From the NCBI RefSeq assembly GCF_042219825.1, contig NZ_JBHJHQ010000001.1:733058-797057 (forward strand): a DNA stretch of 64,000 nt, read 5' to 3'. The position numbers were made by a program, and so were the translations under genes. The stretch comes from JBHJHP01 sp042219825. GTDB taxonomy: Bacteria; Bacteroidota; Bacteroidia; Bacteroidales; UBA5342. The notes under the pieces were generated by a model. The model saw only the letters and a program-made list of their open reading frames with translations, was not told where the DNA came from and ran no database searches. The number at the start of each line of letters is the position of its first letter. Position 1 is the first letter of the stretch. Shown piece after piece: positions 9,693 to 18,134 of this stretch.

Positions 9693-11336
9693 TCAATTAA
9701 TCCCGCTCATCGTCTTGGAAATGAGTTCAATAATATTTTTCCTGATGATAGGTTTTGAAATATAACCATCTGCACCGGCATTGATAAATCTTTGCTTTTC
9801 TTCACTTAACGTATAGGCTGTCTGGACAATAATCTTACTGGCAATCTTTTTACTTTTCAGTTTCAGCAATGCTTCATATCCATCCATTTCGGGCATATTA
9901 ATATCGAGTAGTATCAGGTCCGGCTCTTCTGAATCTGTAAGTTTCAGCAATTCTTTGCCATTTTTCGCACGCTCAATCGATGCATTGAAACCAGATAATA
10001 ATTCTCTCAAATATAAATAAGATGCTTCATCATCTTCAGCAATAATAATTGAGAGACCTGTCATATCAGATTCGGTACTGGACGTAGCAGACATCTCTGT
10101 CTTTTTAATATTTCCGGTTTCAAAAGGTATAGTAAACGAAAATATCGATCCCTCTCCCAATTTTGAACTTACATATATCTCACCACCAAGTAATTCTACC
10201 AGTCCCTTACTTATGCTCAGCCCCAATCCTGCCCCATGCTGTTCTTCTGTCCTTCCGGAATGATAAAAGCGATTAAATATTTCCTTCAGTTTATCAGTGG
10301 GTATACCGCATCCTGAATCTTTTACATAAAACTCAACAAAAGGCCTCTTGTCATATTGCTTAATATTAAAACCAAACTCAACAAATCCCTTATCCGTAAA
10401 TTTTACTGCATTTGAAAGGAGGTAGATAAGTATCTGCTTTATGCGCTCAGAATCACTGAATACATAGATATCCCTGTTTTTATCTGTGAACCGTAGTCGT
10501 AGTTCAACATCTTTTTTTTGCAATTTAACAGGATCGTTACTAACTACATTATAACAAAAAGAGCATATCTCAATCATATTACACGCTGAACGGTTTATTT
10601 TAAGCTGTCCCGCATCTAATTTTGACAAATCAATAATATCATTAATTATTTTTAGAAGATGATTTCCAGACTCCTTAATCGTCCCCAGATATGTTTTTTT
10701 CTGTTCATCCGATATTCCACGATCAGCTAACAAATTGGAAAAGCCTATTATAGAATTCATGGATGTTCGGATTTCATGGCTCATATCGGCTAAAAATTTA
10801 GATTTATGTAAATCATTTTGCCGCGCTTTATCACGTTCTGAGAGTATTTTCGATTCGTAATCCTTCTGGGAACTGATATCAACAATACTCATCAAAAATT
10901 CGTGATCCGTCGTTCCCTTTTTATCTTTAAATCTGGCAAAGATCTTAACAAAAACTGTTTTACCTGACCTTGGTTTTATTTTAACCTCGCAAAAGCCAAT
11001 ATCGGTTTGGTATCTGACCTGTTCAAAATAATAGCTAATTATTTCCTGATACTCGGGCAGTACAAAACTTAAAAAAGGCTGGGTCATCAACTGATCCTTA
11101 TCAGAATTTAAAGTATCTGCTCCTTTTTGATTAATATCTGATATTTCAAACTGTGCATTTAAAACAAGAAAACTGACGGGAGCTTCATAAAACAAATTTG
11201 TGTATGTTACTGAATCTGCAATATGATCATCATTAATTACTTTTTTAATCAATGTTTCCAGCTTAGATATATATTCCCGCTGTTCAACCTTAGTCTTTAA
11301 ACCTAAAATTCGATTATATTCATCCTCAATATTCAT
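9693..11336 (-). CDS. PAS hybrid histidine kinase / response regulator
   Basis: The start is placed at ATG 11336 (547 residues); a TTG three codons further upstream is less likely. Order: N-terminal helix; PAS domain (about 45-160); HisKA with DMSHEIRTSMNS and phospho-acceptor His187; HATPase_c with the YLLSNAVKFTDKG and GAGLGLSISKGLVELL boxes; and a C-terminal receiver (about 420-545) with acidic pair EDD, phospho-acceptor Asp478 in LLDINMPEMDG, and the switch Lys in SKPI. No transmembrane segment is seen, so it is likely a cytosolic phosphorelay kinase sensing an internal signal through PAS. No output regulator is adjacent, so the target is unknown. Confidence 0.93.
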   Translation of the reverse strand: MNIEDEYNRILGLKTKVEQREYISKLETLIKKVINDDHIADSVTYTNLFYEAPVSFLVLNAQFEISDINQKGADTLNSDKDQLMTQPFLSFVLPEYQEIISYYFEQVRYQTDIGFCEVKIKPRSGKTVFVKIFARFKDKKGTTDHEFLMSIVDISSQKDYESKILSERDKARQNDLHKSKFLADMSHEIRTSMNSIIGFSNLLADRGISDEQKKTYLGTIKESGNHLLKIINDIIDLSKLDAGQLKINRSACNMIEICSFCYNVVSNDPVKLQKKDVELRLRFTDKNRDIYVFSDSERIKQILIYLLSNAVKFTDKGFVEFGFNIKQYDKRPFVEFYVKDSGCGIPTDKLKEIFNRFYHSGRTEEQHGAGLGLSISKGLVELLGGEIYVSSKLGEGSIFSFTIPFETGNIKKTEMSATSSTESDMTGLSIIIAEDDEASYLYLRELLSGFNASIERAKNGKELLKLTDSEEPDLILLDINMPEMDGYEALLKLKSKKIASKIIVQTAYTLSEEKQRFINAGADGYISKPIIRKNIIELISKTMSGIN

Positions 11337-11671
11337 AATATCCAAGTCCGTTATTAGTCATTATAAAAATACAAAAGCATGCTTTTGCACTTATTTCATC
11401 CATCCTATATAAAAATAAGTATATCTTTTAAAGATAGAAAAATCTTTTCTAATTAAAGTTTTTTAATCTCTTTTAAACAGCCATTAAAAGACATTTCAAA
11501 TGTAACACATACATATTATATGTTAACACTATTTAAGCTTAAACAACATAAAAAAGCCTTAAATTAGTACATATATTTTTATTTGAGAACATGCTTAATG
11601 TTAAACCTGATTTTCAGGTATTTATATTATTCTCATTCATAGTAAATATTTAAACTCAAAAAGAAAAGATC
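11337..11671. other. Divergent intergenic region, 335 bp
   Basis: AT-rich spacer between the hybrid kinase (minus) and sodB (plus). It has no ORF, RNA gene or strong hairpin. It must hold the sodB promoter, but no exact TAnnTTTG is seen close to the start; the nearest resemblance is the TTTATTTGAG stretch near 11580. Confidence 0.5.
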
Positions 11672-12247
11672 ATGAAATTTGAACTTCCCCCACTTCCTTA
11701 TGCTTTAGATGCATTAGCACCTTATCTTGACAAGAAAACACTGGAATTTCACCACGGGAAACACCATCAGGCTTATGTTAATAATCTAAATAACCTGATT
11801 GAAGGCACCAGCTATGCAGATATGGATCTTGAAATGATTATTAAATCATCTGAAGGAGGAATTTTTAACAACGCAGCGCAAATATGGAATCACACATTTT
11901 ATTTTGCACAGTTTTCAGCTGACGGAACCAAAGAACCGATTGGAAAACTTGCAGAAGCAATTAACAAGGATTTCGGTTCATTCGCTGAATTCAAAGAAAA
12001 GTTCAGTAAAGCAGCTGCAACATTATTTGGGTCAGGCTGGGCATGGCTGGTTGAAGGCAACGACGGCAAACTGGACATTATTCAAACCAGCAATGCAGGC
12101 ATTCCTTTAAAAGAGGACATGAAGCCTCTGTTAACATGTGACGTATGGGAACATGCTTATTATCTGGACTATCAAAACAAAAGACCTGACTACATTCAGG
12201 CATTCTGGAACATATTGGACTGGAAGATTATTGAAGAGCGCTATTAA
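11672..12247 (+). CDS. sodB: Superoxide dismutase, Fe-type (Fe/Mn family)
   Basis: A 191-residue cytosolic enzyme converting superoxide to O2 and H2O2. The four metal ligands are visible: His27 (EFHHGKHH), His74 (IWNHTFYF), Asp157 and His161 (CDVWEHAYY). Gln70 in NNAAQIW is in the position typical of Fe-SOD. Bacteroidota members of this family can be cambialistic (Fe or Mn), so metal use is not certain. It has no signal peptide. It is monocistronic, with its own terminator just downstream. A second, unrelated nickel SOD is encoded near 61.2 kb. Confidence 0.95.
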   Translation: MKFELPPLPYALDALAPYLDKKTLEFHHGKHHQAYVNNLNNLIEGTSYADMDLEMIIKSSEGGIFNNAAQIWNHTFYFAQFSADGTKEPIGKLAEAINKDFGSFAEFKEKFSKAAATLFGSGWAWLVEGNDGKLDIIQTSNAGIPLKEDMKPLLTCDVWEHAYYLDYQNKRPDYIQAFWNILDWKIIEERY

Positions 12248-12270
12248 AACGTTTTACGATTTGTAAACAG

Positions 12271-12297
12271 GGCATTCCTATTTGGGATGCCTTTTTT
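12271..12297 (+). terminator. Rho-independent terminator of sodB
   Basis: GGCATTCC (12271-12278) pairs with GGGATGCC (12284-12291) with one T-G wobble, loop TATTT, followed by six T residues. It lies 24 bp after the sodB stop codon. Confidence 0.88.
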
Positions 12298-12309
12298 GCA
12301 TGTTTTTGG

Positions 12310-12317
12310 TATATTTG
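12310..12317 (+). promoter_or_regulatory. Candidate -7 element for truA
   Basis: TATATTTG matches TAnnTTTG and lies 19 bp before the truA ATG, directly after the sodB terminator. No well-spaced -33 TTG is evident. Confidence 0.45.
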
Positions 12318-12335
12318 GCAGATTAAACATTTTAA

Positions 12336-13103
12336 ATGGGCTTCAGGTATTTCACAGAACTAGCTTATAACGGATCAGGATTTCATGGCTGGCAGATACA
12401 GCCAAATGCAAATTCAGTTCAGGAAACCCTTGAAAATGCTTTTTCACTTATTTTGAGGCAAAATATACAACTTACAGGTTGTGGCAGAACTGACACAGGC
12501 GTTCATGCGAAATATTTTGTTGCTCATTTTGATTGTGAAGAGCAAATTTCAGATGCCGATCAGTTAATATACAAGCTCAACAGTTATCTGAATTTCGACA
12601 TTGTAATCTACTCTGTTACACGTGTTGATGCAGAAACTCATGCCCGGTTCAGTGCTATTGAACGGGAATATGAATATCATCTTGTAACACGAAAAAATCC
12701 TTTCTTTAAAGATACAAGCTTTTTTCTGCCATTTACGCCGGATTTTGAGCATATGAACGAAGCGGCACTTAAACTTCTGGAACATACCGATTTTACGTCA
12801 TTCAGCAAACTACATACAGATGTTAAAACGAACAATTGCAAAATCATCAGGGCTGAATGGACCAGGCAAAATGAATATTACTGGTTTTTTCATATTCGTG
12901 CTGACCGCTTTCTTCGGAATATGGTGAGGGCAGTAGTCGGAACCTTACTGGAGGTTGGAAAACATAAAATAACTGTTGATGAATTTGAATCAGTTATTAG
13001 AGAAAAAGATCGTGGAAAAGCCGGAACATCTGTACCAGGGAATGCCCTTTTTCTAACAGATGTTGTATTTCCTACGAATTTATTCCAACGGAAAGCGGAC
13101 TAA
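12336..13103 (+). CDS. truA: tRNA pseudouridine synthase A
   Basis: A 255-residue enzyme that makes pseudouridine at positions 38-40 of the tRNA anticodon stem-loop. The N-terminal FTELAYNGSGFHGWQIQPN and the catalytic GCGRTDTGVHA (Asp53) are diagnostic, and FLRNMVRAVVGTLLEVG is the conserved C-terminal box. Length is normal. The last 32 bp overlap the 3' end of the convergent histidine kinase gene, so the two C-termini are read from opposite strands of the same DNA. Confidence 0.96.
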   Translation: MGFRYFTELAYNGSGFHGWQIQPNANSVQETLENAFSLILRQNIQLTGCGRTDTGVHAKYFVAHFDCEEQISDADQLIYKLNSYLNFDIVIYSVTRVDAETHARFSAIEREYEYHLVTRKNPFFKDTSFFLPFTPDFEHMNEAALKLLEHTDFTSFSKLHTDVKTNNCKIIRAEWTRQNEYYWFFHIRADRFLRNMVRAVVGTLLEVGKHKITVDEFESVIREKDRGKAGTSVPGNALFLTDVVFPTNLFQRKAD

Positions 13104-15147
13104 CCTCAACATTTACTTTTGGTAAAGTGAATCCAAATCTGCTGCCAAATCCGGGTTTACTTTCCACAAAAACATCACCATTCAGGCGTTCAATGATACG
13201 TTTTACGATTGAAAGCCCCAGTCCATGCCCGTTTTTATCGTATTTTATTCTAACATATTCTTTAAAAAGCGTGTCCTTTTTATCCTCGGGGATTCCAAAT
13301 CCATTATCATCAACCCAGAAATACATATGTGATTCTGTCTCCCTGTAACCAATCTCAATTTCGGCAGGTTTACCACCATACTTTATTGCGTTGGATATCA
13401 GGTTCACCCAGACCACTTCGAGCCAGGGCGAATGAGACTTCAACTCTGGCATTACTTCAGGAATATTTATTTTCGCTTTTTCTGTAGATATGATTTCATC
13501 CAGTCCTGAAACTGAGCGGTTCACAACATCCTTCATCCTACAGTATTCCATTTTCACCTTCTCTTTTCGTACCCCTGATAACAACAGTAATGTATCAATA
13601 ATCTGTAGCATTTTTTCCGACTGCATATTTATCCTGCGGAGATATTCCGTTTTTTCATCATCGTCAAAAATATAATCCTCATTAACCAGCAATTCCGAAA
13701 AACCCATTATGGCGTTGAGAGGATTTTTAAGGTCATGTGCAACCGAATGTGCAAATGCATCCAACTCCCGGTTAATTTCTTCCAGTTTCACAGATCTTTC
13801 CTTAAGCTCTCTTTCTGCACATTTAAGTGTTGTTATATCAACAATAGCAAAAATCAAACCATCAGCCAGATCATCCTTGTTTAAAGGTACTGCCTGTAAC
13901 AATACCTCAAGAATTTTTCCTTCTTTGCTTTTCAGCTTTGTTTCAATTGAACCAAATCCTTTTTGAAGTAATTTTGGATATAATTCAGAGCCAATCTTTT
14001 GGTATTCTTTTTCATCGGAATAATATTTCAATGTGTCCTGATAAATTATCTCAACAGCATCATATCCTAAAATAGCTGTTGCAGCTTCATTTACCCAAAC
14101 CACCCTTCGGCCTTTTATGAGAGTAATACCTATTGGAGACGATGACAGAATAGTATTTACTAAACGATCCTTATTTTTAAGCTCATTCTCCGTCTTCTTT
14201 CTTATATGTATTTCATTTTCAAGATCAATTGTCCTGTCAGACACTATTTTCTCCAGATTATTTTTATGTTCTTTTAATTCGGTAAAAGAAATACTGGTAT
14301 AAAATAGTGTAATAGTTGCAATAAAAGCAAATACTATGAAAATCATAAATCCTTTATCTGCCATTTCATTTGAAAAGACAGTCATCTGATGTGTGGAAAG
14401 CCACATAACTAGAATCAGAACAATCAGATGAAACGGGATGAGTTTCTTTATGTCAATATAATAAGCTGAAATAATTGCCGCCGGCGTTACTATTACAAAC
14501 AAATAATTATTATTAATGGCTTTTGCAGCAACAAATGGAATAAGATAACTACCTACCAGTATCAGTATTTCTTTTGGAGAATACAATTTTAAGGAGTTGA
14601 TGCTATAAATCAGGGGGCCAAATAAAAAAAGTCCCATAGCATCAGCAGCTGAAATGCGAAGTATATTGTATAAAACTTCTATGTTCTCTACAATTACTTT
14701 GCCCTGGTATAATTCATTCAATACAACAAACCCCCAACTGGTAAGTAAAGATGGAACAATAGCGATATACAATAAAAACTGAAATACATCAAACCCCTGC
14801 CGAAACAGAGGTCTCCCTTTTTTTTGCTCCAGTTTTTCCCATATTACCCAGGCCATTAAAGGTTGAGTGGTTTTTATAACTGAACTCAATAGTATCGCAG
14901 AACTGAATACATAATTTACCGGTTGAGGATTGAAAATCTGGAACAACAAAAACTGAAGAATAAGATTTGAAAATACTAAATAAGGCAAAGCAGTTTTCCC
15001 ATAGCGTACAAGCATAATAAATCCAAAACCTCCGGCTACCCATAACGAGAAATAGCCATCCGTTGGAATAAAAATATTATTATAACAAACTATTCCTGTA
15101 AGAATATATAGAAAACTGTATAATGACAGAAGTTTAAAATTCTTCAT
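13072..15147 (-). CDS. Membrane histidine kinase with MASE1-like sensor and PAS
   Basis: A 691-residue protein. Residues 1-285 hold about eight hydrophobic segments resembling a MASE1-type integral membrane sensor (SLWVAGGFGFIML near the start). A coiled-coil linker follows (about 285-325), then a PAS domain (about 326-440), HisKA with HSVAHDLKNPLNAIMGFSELL and acceptor His471, and HATPase_c with NLISNAIKYGGK and GHGLGLSIVKRIIERL. There is no receiver domain and no adjacent regulator, so it is an orphan kinase of unknown signal. The gene has its own promoter-like element and overlaps truA tail-to-tail by 32 bp. Confidence 0.92.
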   Translation of the reverse strand: MKNFKLLSLYSFLYILTGIVCYNNIFIPTDGYFSLWVAGGFGFIMLVRYGKTALPYLVFSNLILQFLLFQIFNPQPVNYVFSSAILLSSVIKTTQPLMAWVIWEKLEQKKGRPLFRQGFDVFQFLLYIAIVPSLLTSWGFVVLNELYQGKVIVENIEVLYNILRISAADAMGLFLFGPLIYSINSLKLYSPKEILILVGSYLIPFVAAKAINNNYLFVIVTPAAIISAYYIDIKKLIPFHLIVLILVMWLSTHQMTVFSNEMADKGFMIFIVFAFIATITLFYTSISFTELKEHKNNLEKIVSDRTIDLENEIHIRKKTENELKNKDRLVNTILSSSPIGITLIKGRRVVWVNEAATAILGYDAVEIIYQDTLKYYSDEKEYQKIGSELYPKLLQKGFGSIETKLKSKEGKILEVLLQAVPLNKDDLADGLIFAIVDITTLKCAERELKERSVKLEEINRELDAFAHSVAHDLKNPLNAIMGFSELLVNEDYIFDDDEKTEYLRRINMQSEKMLQIIDTLLLLSGVRKEKVKMEYCRMKDVVNRSVSGLDEIISTEKAKINIPEVMPELKSHSPWLEVVWVNLISNAIKYGGKPAEIEIGYRETESHMYFWVDDNGFGIPEDKKDTLFKEYVRIKYDKNGHGLGLSIVKRIIERLNGDVFVESKPGFGSRFGFTLPKVNVEVSPLSVGINS

Positions 15148-15170
15148 TAGTAGTAGGATTGATTTGCTTA

Positions 15171-15201
15171 CAAAACTACTAATTTAACCTTTAATTAACA
15201 A
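15171..15201 (-). promoter_or_regulatory. Bacteroidota promoter of the membrane histidine kinase
   Basis: Read on the minus strand: TTG (15201-15199), 20-nt spacer, TAGTTTTG (15178-15171). This fits TTG-N19-21-TAnnTTTG well, and the ATG lies 23 nt further on. Confidence 0.6.
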
Positions 15202-15290
15202 ATATTCATTTAAAATTTACTTATACGCTAAATAACTTAACATATAAAAAATATTCAAAACACATTAATTACTAATACACTAGATGAATT

Positions 15291-15599
15291 TCACATGTAA
15301 AAAGAAATTTCAATCAATCCTTTTATTTTTCCTTTTTCCAGCCATGGGGATTGGTGGATGACCTTTTTGCGACCGTCTTTTTTGTTTTTCATATACGTAT
15401 GCGATTCTCCGGTCTTCATCTGCTGTCTTATCATTTTCTGAGAATGTTCATTATGACAATCAAGCAAACTTTGACCTATCAGGCTTTGCCCTCCGTATTT
15501 ATTAAAGTCCCTGATTGAAGTATCATTCATATATATGATGGTAAAATTTTCATCACAGACCGTTACTGCACCATCGAACTCTTTTATCCAGTCAAACAT
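15291..15599 (-). CDS. Stand-alone PAS-domain protein
   Basis: A 102-residue protein that is essentially one PAS fold: FDGAVTVCDENFTIIYMND near the start, a GQSLLDCHNEHS middle segment, and KKVIHQSPWLEKGKIKGLIEI strands at the end. It has no output domain. Its ATG overlaps the dtd stop by one base (TGATG), implying translational coupling. PAS folds bind small ligands or mediate protein contacts; a ligand such as haem, or partnership with one of the nearby kinases, is only a guess. Confidence 0.78.
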   Translation of the reverse strand: MFDWIKEFDGAVTVCDENFTIIYMNDTSIRDFNKYGGQSLIGQSLLDCHNEHSQKMIRQQMKTGESHTYMKNKKDGRKKVIHQSPWLEKGKIKGLIEISFYM

Positions 15600-16051
15600 C
15601 AGGCTTTATTTTTCGTATCAATAAGTATTGTTACAGGTCCGTCATTTAGTAATTCAACTTTCATATCTGCACCAAATATTCCTGTTCCTACACGCTTCCC
15701 CATTAAGTCAGACATTGCTTCACAAAAAGACTCATACAGCGGTATTGCAACATCAGGTCCGGCTGCTTTAATATAAGAAGGCCGGTTTCCTTTCTTAGTC
15801 ATGGCATGAAGGGTAAACTGACTTACCACAATTGCATCTCCTTCGATATCCAACAACGACCGGTTCATAACACCCTCATCATCGGGAAAAATTCTGAGGT
15901 TAGTTATCTTCTTCGACAGCCATTCTACGTCCTCTGTGGAATCTGCATTCTCAATTCCAATAAGAATAAGAACACCTTGTTTTATGGAAGAAACAACATT
16001 TTCATCTACTGTTACCGATGCCTTGCTTACCCGTTGGATTACTGCCCTCAT
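15599..16051 (-). CDS. dtd: D-aminoacyl-tRNA deacylase
   Basis: A 150-residue cytosolic enzyme that hydrolyses D-amino acids mischarged on tRNA. The N-terminal MRAVIQRVSKASVTVDE is characteristic. The two family active-site motifs are seen as SQFTLHAMTKKGNRPS (the SQFTL box) and GTGIFGADMKVELLNDGPVT (G-F-G-A-x-M box and NDGPVT). Length is normal. It is followed with a 1-base overlap by the PAS-only gene. A heptamer-repeat region separates it from the upstream RNase H gene. Confidence 0.96.
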   Translation of the reverse strand: MRAVIQRVSKASVTVDENVVSSIKQGVLILIGIENADSTEDVEWLSKKITNLRIFPDDEGVMNRSLLDIEGDAIVVSQFTLHAMTKKGNRPSYIKAAGPDVAIPLYESFCEAMSDLMGKRVGTGIFGADMKVELLNDGPVTILIDTKNKA

Positions 16052-16057
16052 ATATAA

Positions 16058-16137
16058 ATTATGAATTAAAAATTAGGAATTATGAGTTTTATCTTATGTC
16101 TTTTTCTTATGTCTTACGTCTTGTGTCTTATACTTAC
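16058..16137. repeat. Degenerate heptanucleotide repeat block
   Basis: About eleven consecutive near-heptamers such as TTATGAA, TTAGGAA, TTATGAG, TTATGTC, TTACGTC and TTGTGTC, kept in phase except for one hexamer near 16101-16106. The block fills nearly the whole dtd-RNase H gap, and its right end reaches the RNase H stop codon. It belongs to the same family as the blocks near 27.4, 28.4, 30.9 and 36.4-36.6 kb. Confidence 0.8.
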
Positions 16138-16769
16138 TTTCGACCAAAATCTGCAGGTATTTCTCCCCAGTTCCTGGTGTCCCATTTAAGGATTTTTGTG
16201 TCATACGAATTTGATCTGAGCCATATTTCAGCTCTTTTGATCAGTTCAAAAATCCTGGCATTTTTACTGGTCTGAGTCAGTTTTGTATTGCACCGTTTTT
16301 TTCTGATCCAGGCCATTGCATTTTTACTATCTGTATACACCGGCATGTCAAGCTTTTGTTGTTTGAGCCATGCCAAAGCATGAACCAGTGCAAGAAATTC
16401 ACCAATGTTATTGGTTCCATCCTCGTGTGGTCCCTGCCTGAATATTTCCGTACCGGAATACGTATATACCCCCCTGTATTCCATTTTCCCCGGATTTCCA
16501 CTGCATGCTGCATCCACAGCAATACTGTTGGCTAGTGGGCCATCCGGATTTTCAAACAACTCAATGTTTATTTCGCTTACCCCTTTTTTACCAACAGCAT
16601 TTTCCGGTCCTTTTTGATAAGCTTTTTCCGCTAACTCCTTCGTCTTATATCCTTTATACCTGGCACCTTCAAATCCATGAACCTGAGCGTTGCATTTCTC
16701 CCACGAATCATAAATACCGGGATTGTTTCCAACCCAGACAACGTAATAGTTGTTTTTGCTTTTTCCCAT
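16134..16769 (-). CDS. rnhA: Ribonuclease HI with N-terminal viroplasmin (Cauli_VI) domain
   Basis: Start chosen at ATG 16769 (211 residues, MGKSKNNYYVVWVG); an in-frame TTG two codons upstream overlaps the previous gene and is less likely. Residues about 5-50 form the viroplasmin/caulimovirus-VI domain (WVGNNPGIYDSWEKCNAQV), which in family members binds RNA-DNA hybrid. Residues about 75-205 form the RNase H fold with catalytic acidics in VDAACSGNPG, NNIGEFLALVHAL and YTDSKNAMAWI. It removes the RNA strand of RNA/DNA hybrids. It begins 2 bp after the U32 gene stop, so the two are probably co-transcribed. Confidence 0.93.
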   Translation of the reverse strand: MGKSKNNYYVVWVGNNPGIYDSWEKCNAQVHGFEGARYKGYKTKELAEKAYQKGPENAVGKKGVSEINIELFENPDGPLANSIAVDAACSGNPGKMEYRGVYTYSGTEIFRQGPHEDGTNNIGEFLALVHALAWLKQQKLDMPVYTDSKNAMAWIRKKRCNTKLTQTSKNARIFELIKRAEIWLRSNSYDTKILKWDTRNWGEIPADFGRK

Positions 16770-16771
16770 AA

Positions 16772-18025
16772 TCAACGAGGTAAGGTTTTGGCATCAACCA
16801 TTTTATACAATTTATCGGATCGTCTTATTTTTTCCGGAACCGAAATCGAAAACCGTTCCCCTTTTCTTGTTATCTGAACCGGTTCCAGATCAACGCGAAG
16901 TTCATCAACAGTCATTTCTATTACGCCGGTTGTTGGACCGGTAATTAATATTTCGTCCCCGACAGAAAGATCCATGGCGTCCATCTGGAACTCTGCTACT
17001 CCCAATTTTGAAAAATAATTTGTTCCTTTACCGATGTATATTCGTCTCTTTGTTGCCTCGGAGCCATAATTGGCACTCCATTCCCCCAGCTGTTGCCCAA
17101 GATAATAACCGTCCCAGAAGCCGCGATTAAAGACCATTTTCAACCGTTTGTCCCAATCAGCAATTTTCTCCTCTGTAAACGAATCATCGATCCAGGCTTC
17201 CACGGCCTCACGGTAACACGAAACTGTAGTTTTTACATATTCAGCACTACGAGCCCTACCCTCTATCTTAAGTACCCTGACACCTGAATCCAGAATTTTA
17301 TTTAAAAAATGAATGGTCTTCAGATCCTTGGGCGACATGATGTATTCATTATCAATATCCAGTTCAATACCGGTTTCCTTGTCTGTCACATTATAGCCTT
17401 TACGGCAAACCTGCATACAGTTTCCTCGGTTCGCACTGGCATTCATTTCATGCAGACTCAAATAACATTTTCCTGAAACCGCCATACATAGTGCTCCATG
17501 TACAAACATTTCAAGCCGGATTGGTTTTCCTCCGGGTCCGCATAAATTATTCTGCGTAATCTGTATGTACATTTGAGCCACCTGATCAAGGTTTAGTTCC
17601 CGTGCTAATACTGCCACATCGGCGAAATGCGCATAAAACTGTAAGGATTCATAATTCGTAATATTAAGCTGTGTCGATAAATGAACCTCAACACCTGCAC
17701 TGTTGGCATATTGCATCACCGCAACATCCGAGGCAATAATTGCAGATACACCAGCATCTTTTGCCGCATTTACATAACCACGCATCTGGTTTAAGTCATT
17801 ATCATACATGACCGTATTCAGTGTGAGGTATGTTTTTATATTATGCTTTTTCGCAATGGATACAATTTTATGCAGATCGTCAACGGTAAAATTCAAAGAC
17901 GACCGTGACCGCATATTCAGACTGCCAATTCCAAAATAAACAGAATCTGCACCTCCCTGTATGGCCGCCATGAGTGACTCGAATGAACCAACCGGCGCCA
18001 TTATTTCTATGTCTTCCCGCTTCAT
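16772..18025 (-). CDS. Peptidase U32-family protein (TrhP/YegQ-like tRNA hydroxylation)
   Basis: A 417-residue protein with the family signature EMFVHGALCMAVSGKCYLS and Cys-rich follow-up NRGNCMQVCRKGY. The N-terminus IEIMAPVGSFESLMAAIQGGADSVYFG is the conserved TIM-barrel start. Family knowledge: YegQ/TrhP members take part in prephenate-dependent 5-hydroxyuridine formation at tRNA position 34, and the conserved Cys residues may hold an Fe-S cluster. Related U32 members act on 23S rRNA (RlhA) or in collagenase-like roles, so the exact branch is inferred from length and sequence. It is first in a U32-rnhA operon and has a well-formed promoter. Confidence 0.9.
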   Translation of the reverse strand: MKREDIEIMAPVGSFESLMAAIQGGADSVYFGIGSLNMRSRSSLNFTVDDLHKIVSIAKKHNIKTYLTLNTVMYDNDLNQMRGYVNAAKDAGVSAIIASDVAVMQYANSAGVEVHLSTQLNITNYESLQFYAHFADVAVLARELNLDQVAQMYIQITQNNLCGPGGKPIRLEMFVHGALCMAVSGKCYLSLHEMNASANRGNCMQVCRKGYNVTDKETGIELDIDNEYIMSPKDLKTIHFLNKILDSGVRVLKIEGRARSAEYVKTTVSCYREAVEAWIDDSFTEEKIADWDKRLKMVFNRGFWDGYYLGQQLGEWSANYGSEATKRRIYIGKGTNYFSKLGVAEFQMDAMDLSVGDEILITGPTTGVIEMTVDELRVDLEPVQITRKGERFSISVPEKIRRSDKLYKMVDAKTLPR

Positions 18026-18042
18026 ATTCTTTTAAACTGGCA

Positions 18043-18073
18043 CAAAATTACGACTTGTTTTTGCTCTTTGCAA
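18043..18073 (-). promoter_or_regulatory. Bacteroidota promoter of the U32-rnhA operon
   Basis: Minus strand: TTG (18073-18071), 20-nt spacer, TAATTTTG (18050-18043), with the ATG 17 nt downstream. This is one of the best matches to TTG-N20-TAnnTTTG in the window. Confidence 0.65.
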
Positions 18074-18134
18074 CCCTGTAAAGATATTGGGTATAACCTG
18101 TAAAGCTGTTATATTTGCTGTGAAAATACCTTTT

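Noticed and set aside
11672..12247. Mn-specific superoxide dismutase
   Set aside because: Gln70 in NNAAQIW is in the Fe-type position and the Mn-type downstream Gln is not seen; cambialistic use remains possible.
16058..16137. tRNA or small RNA gene in the dtd-rnhA gap
   Set aside because: The sequence is a low-complexity heptamer repeat with no cloverleaf or T-loop motif.
18087..18134. 16-residue N-terminal extension of the first GT4 enzyme
   Set aside because: It needs a TTG start and precedes the standard GT4 N-terminus, which has its own ATG at 18135.
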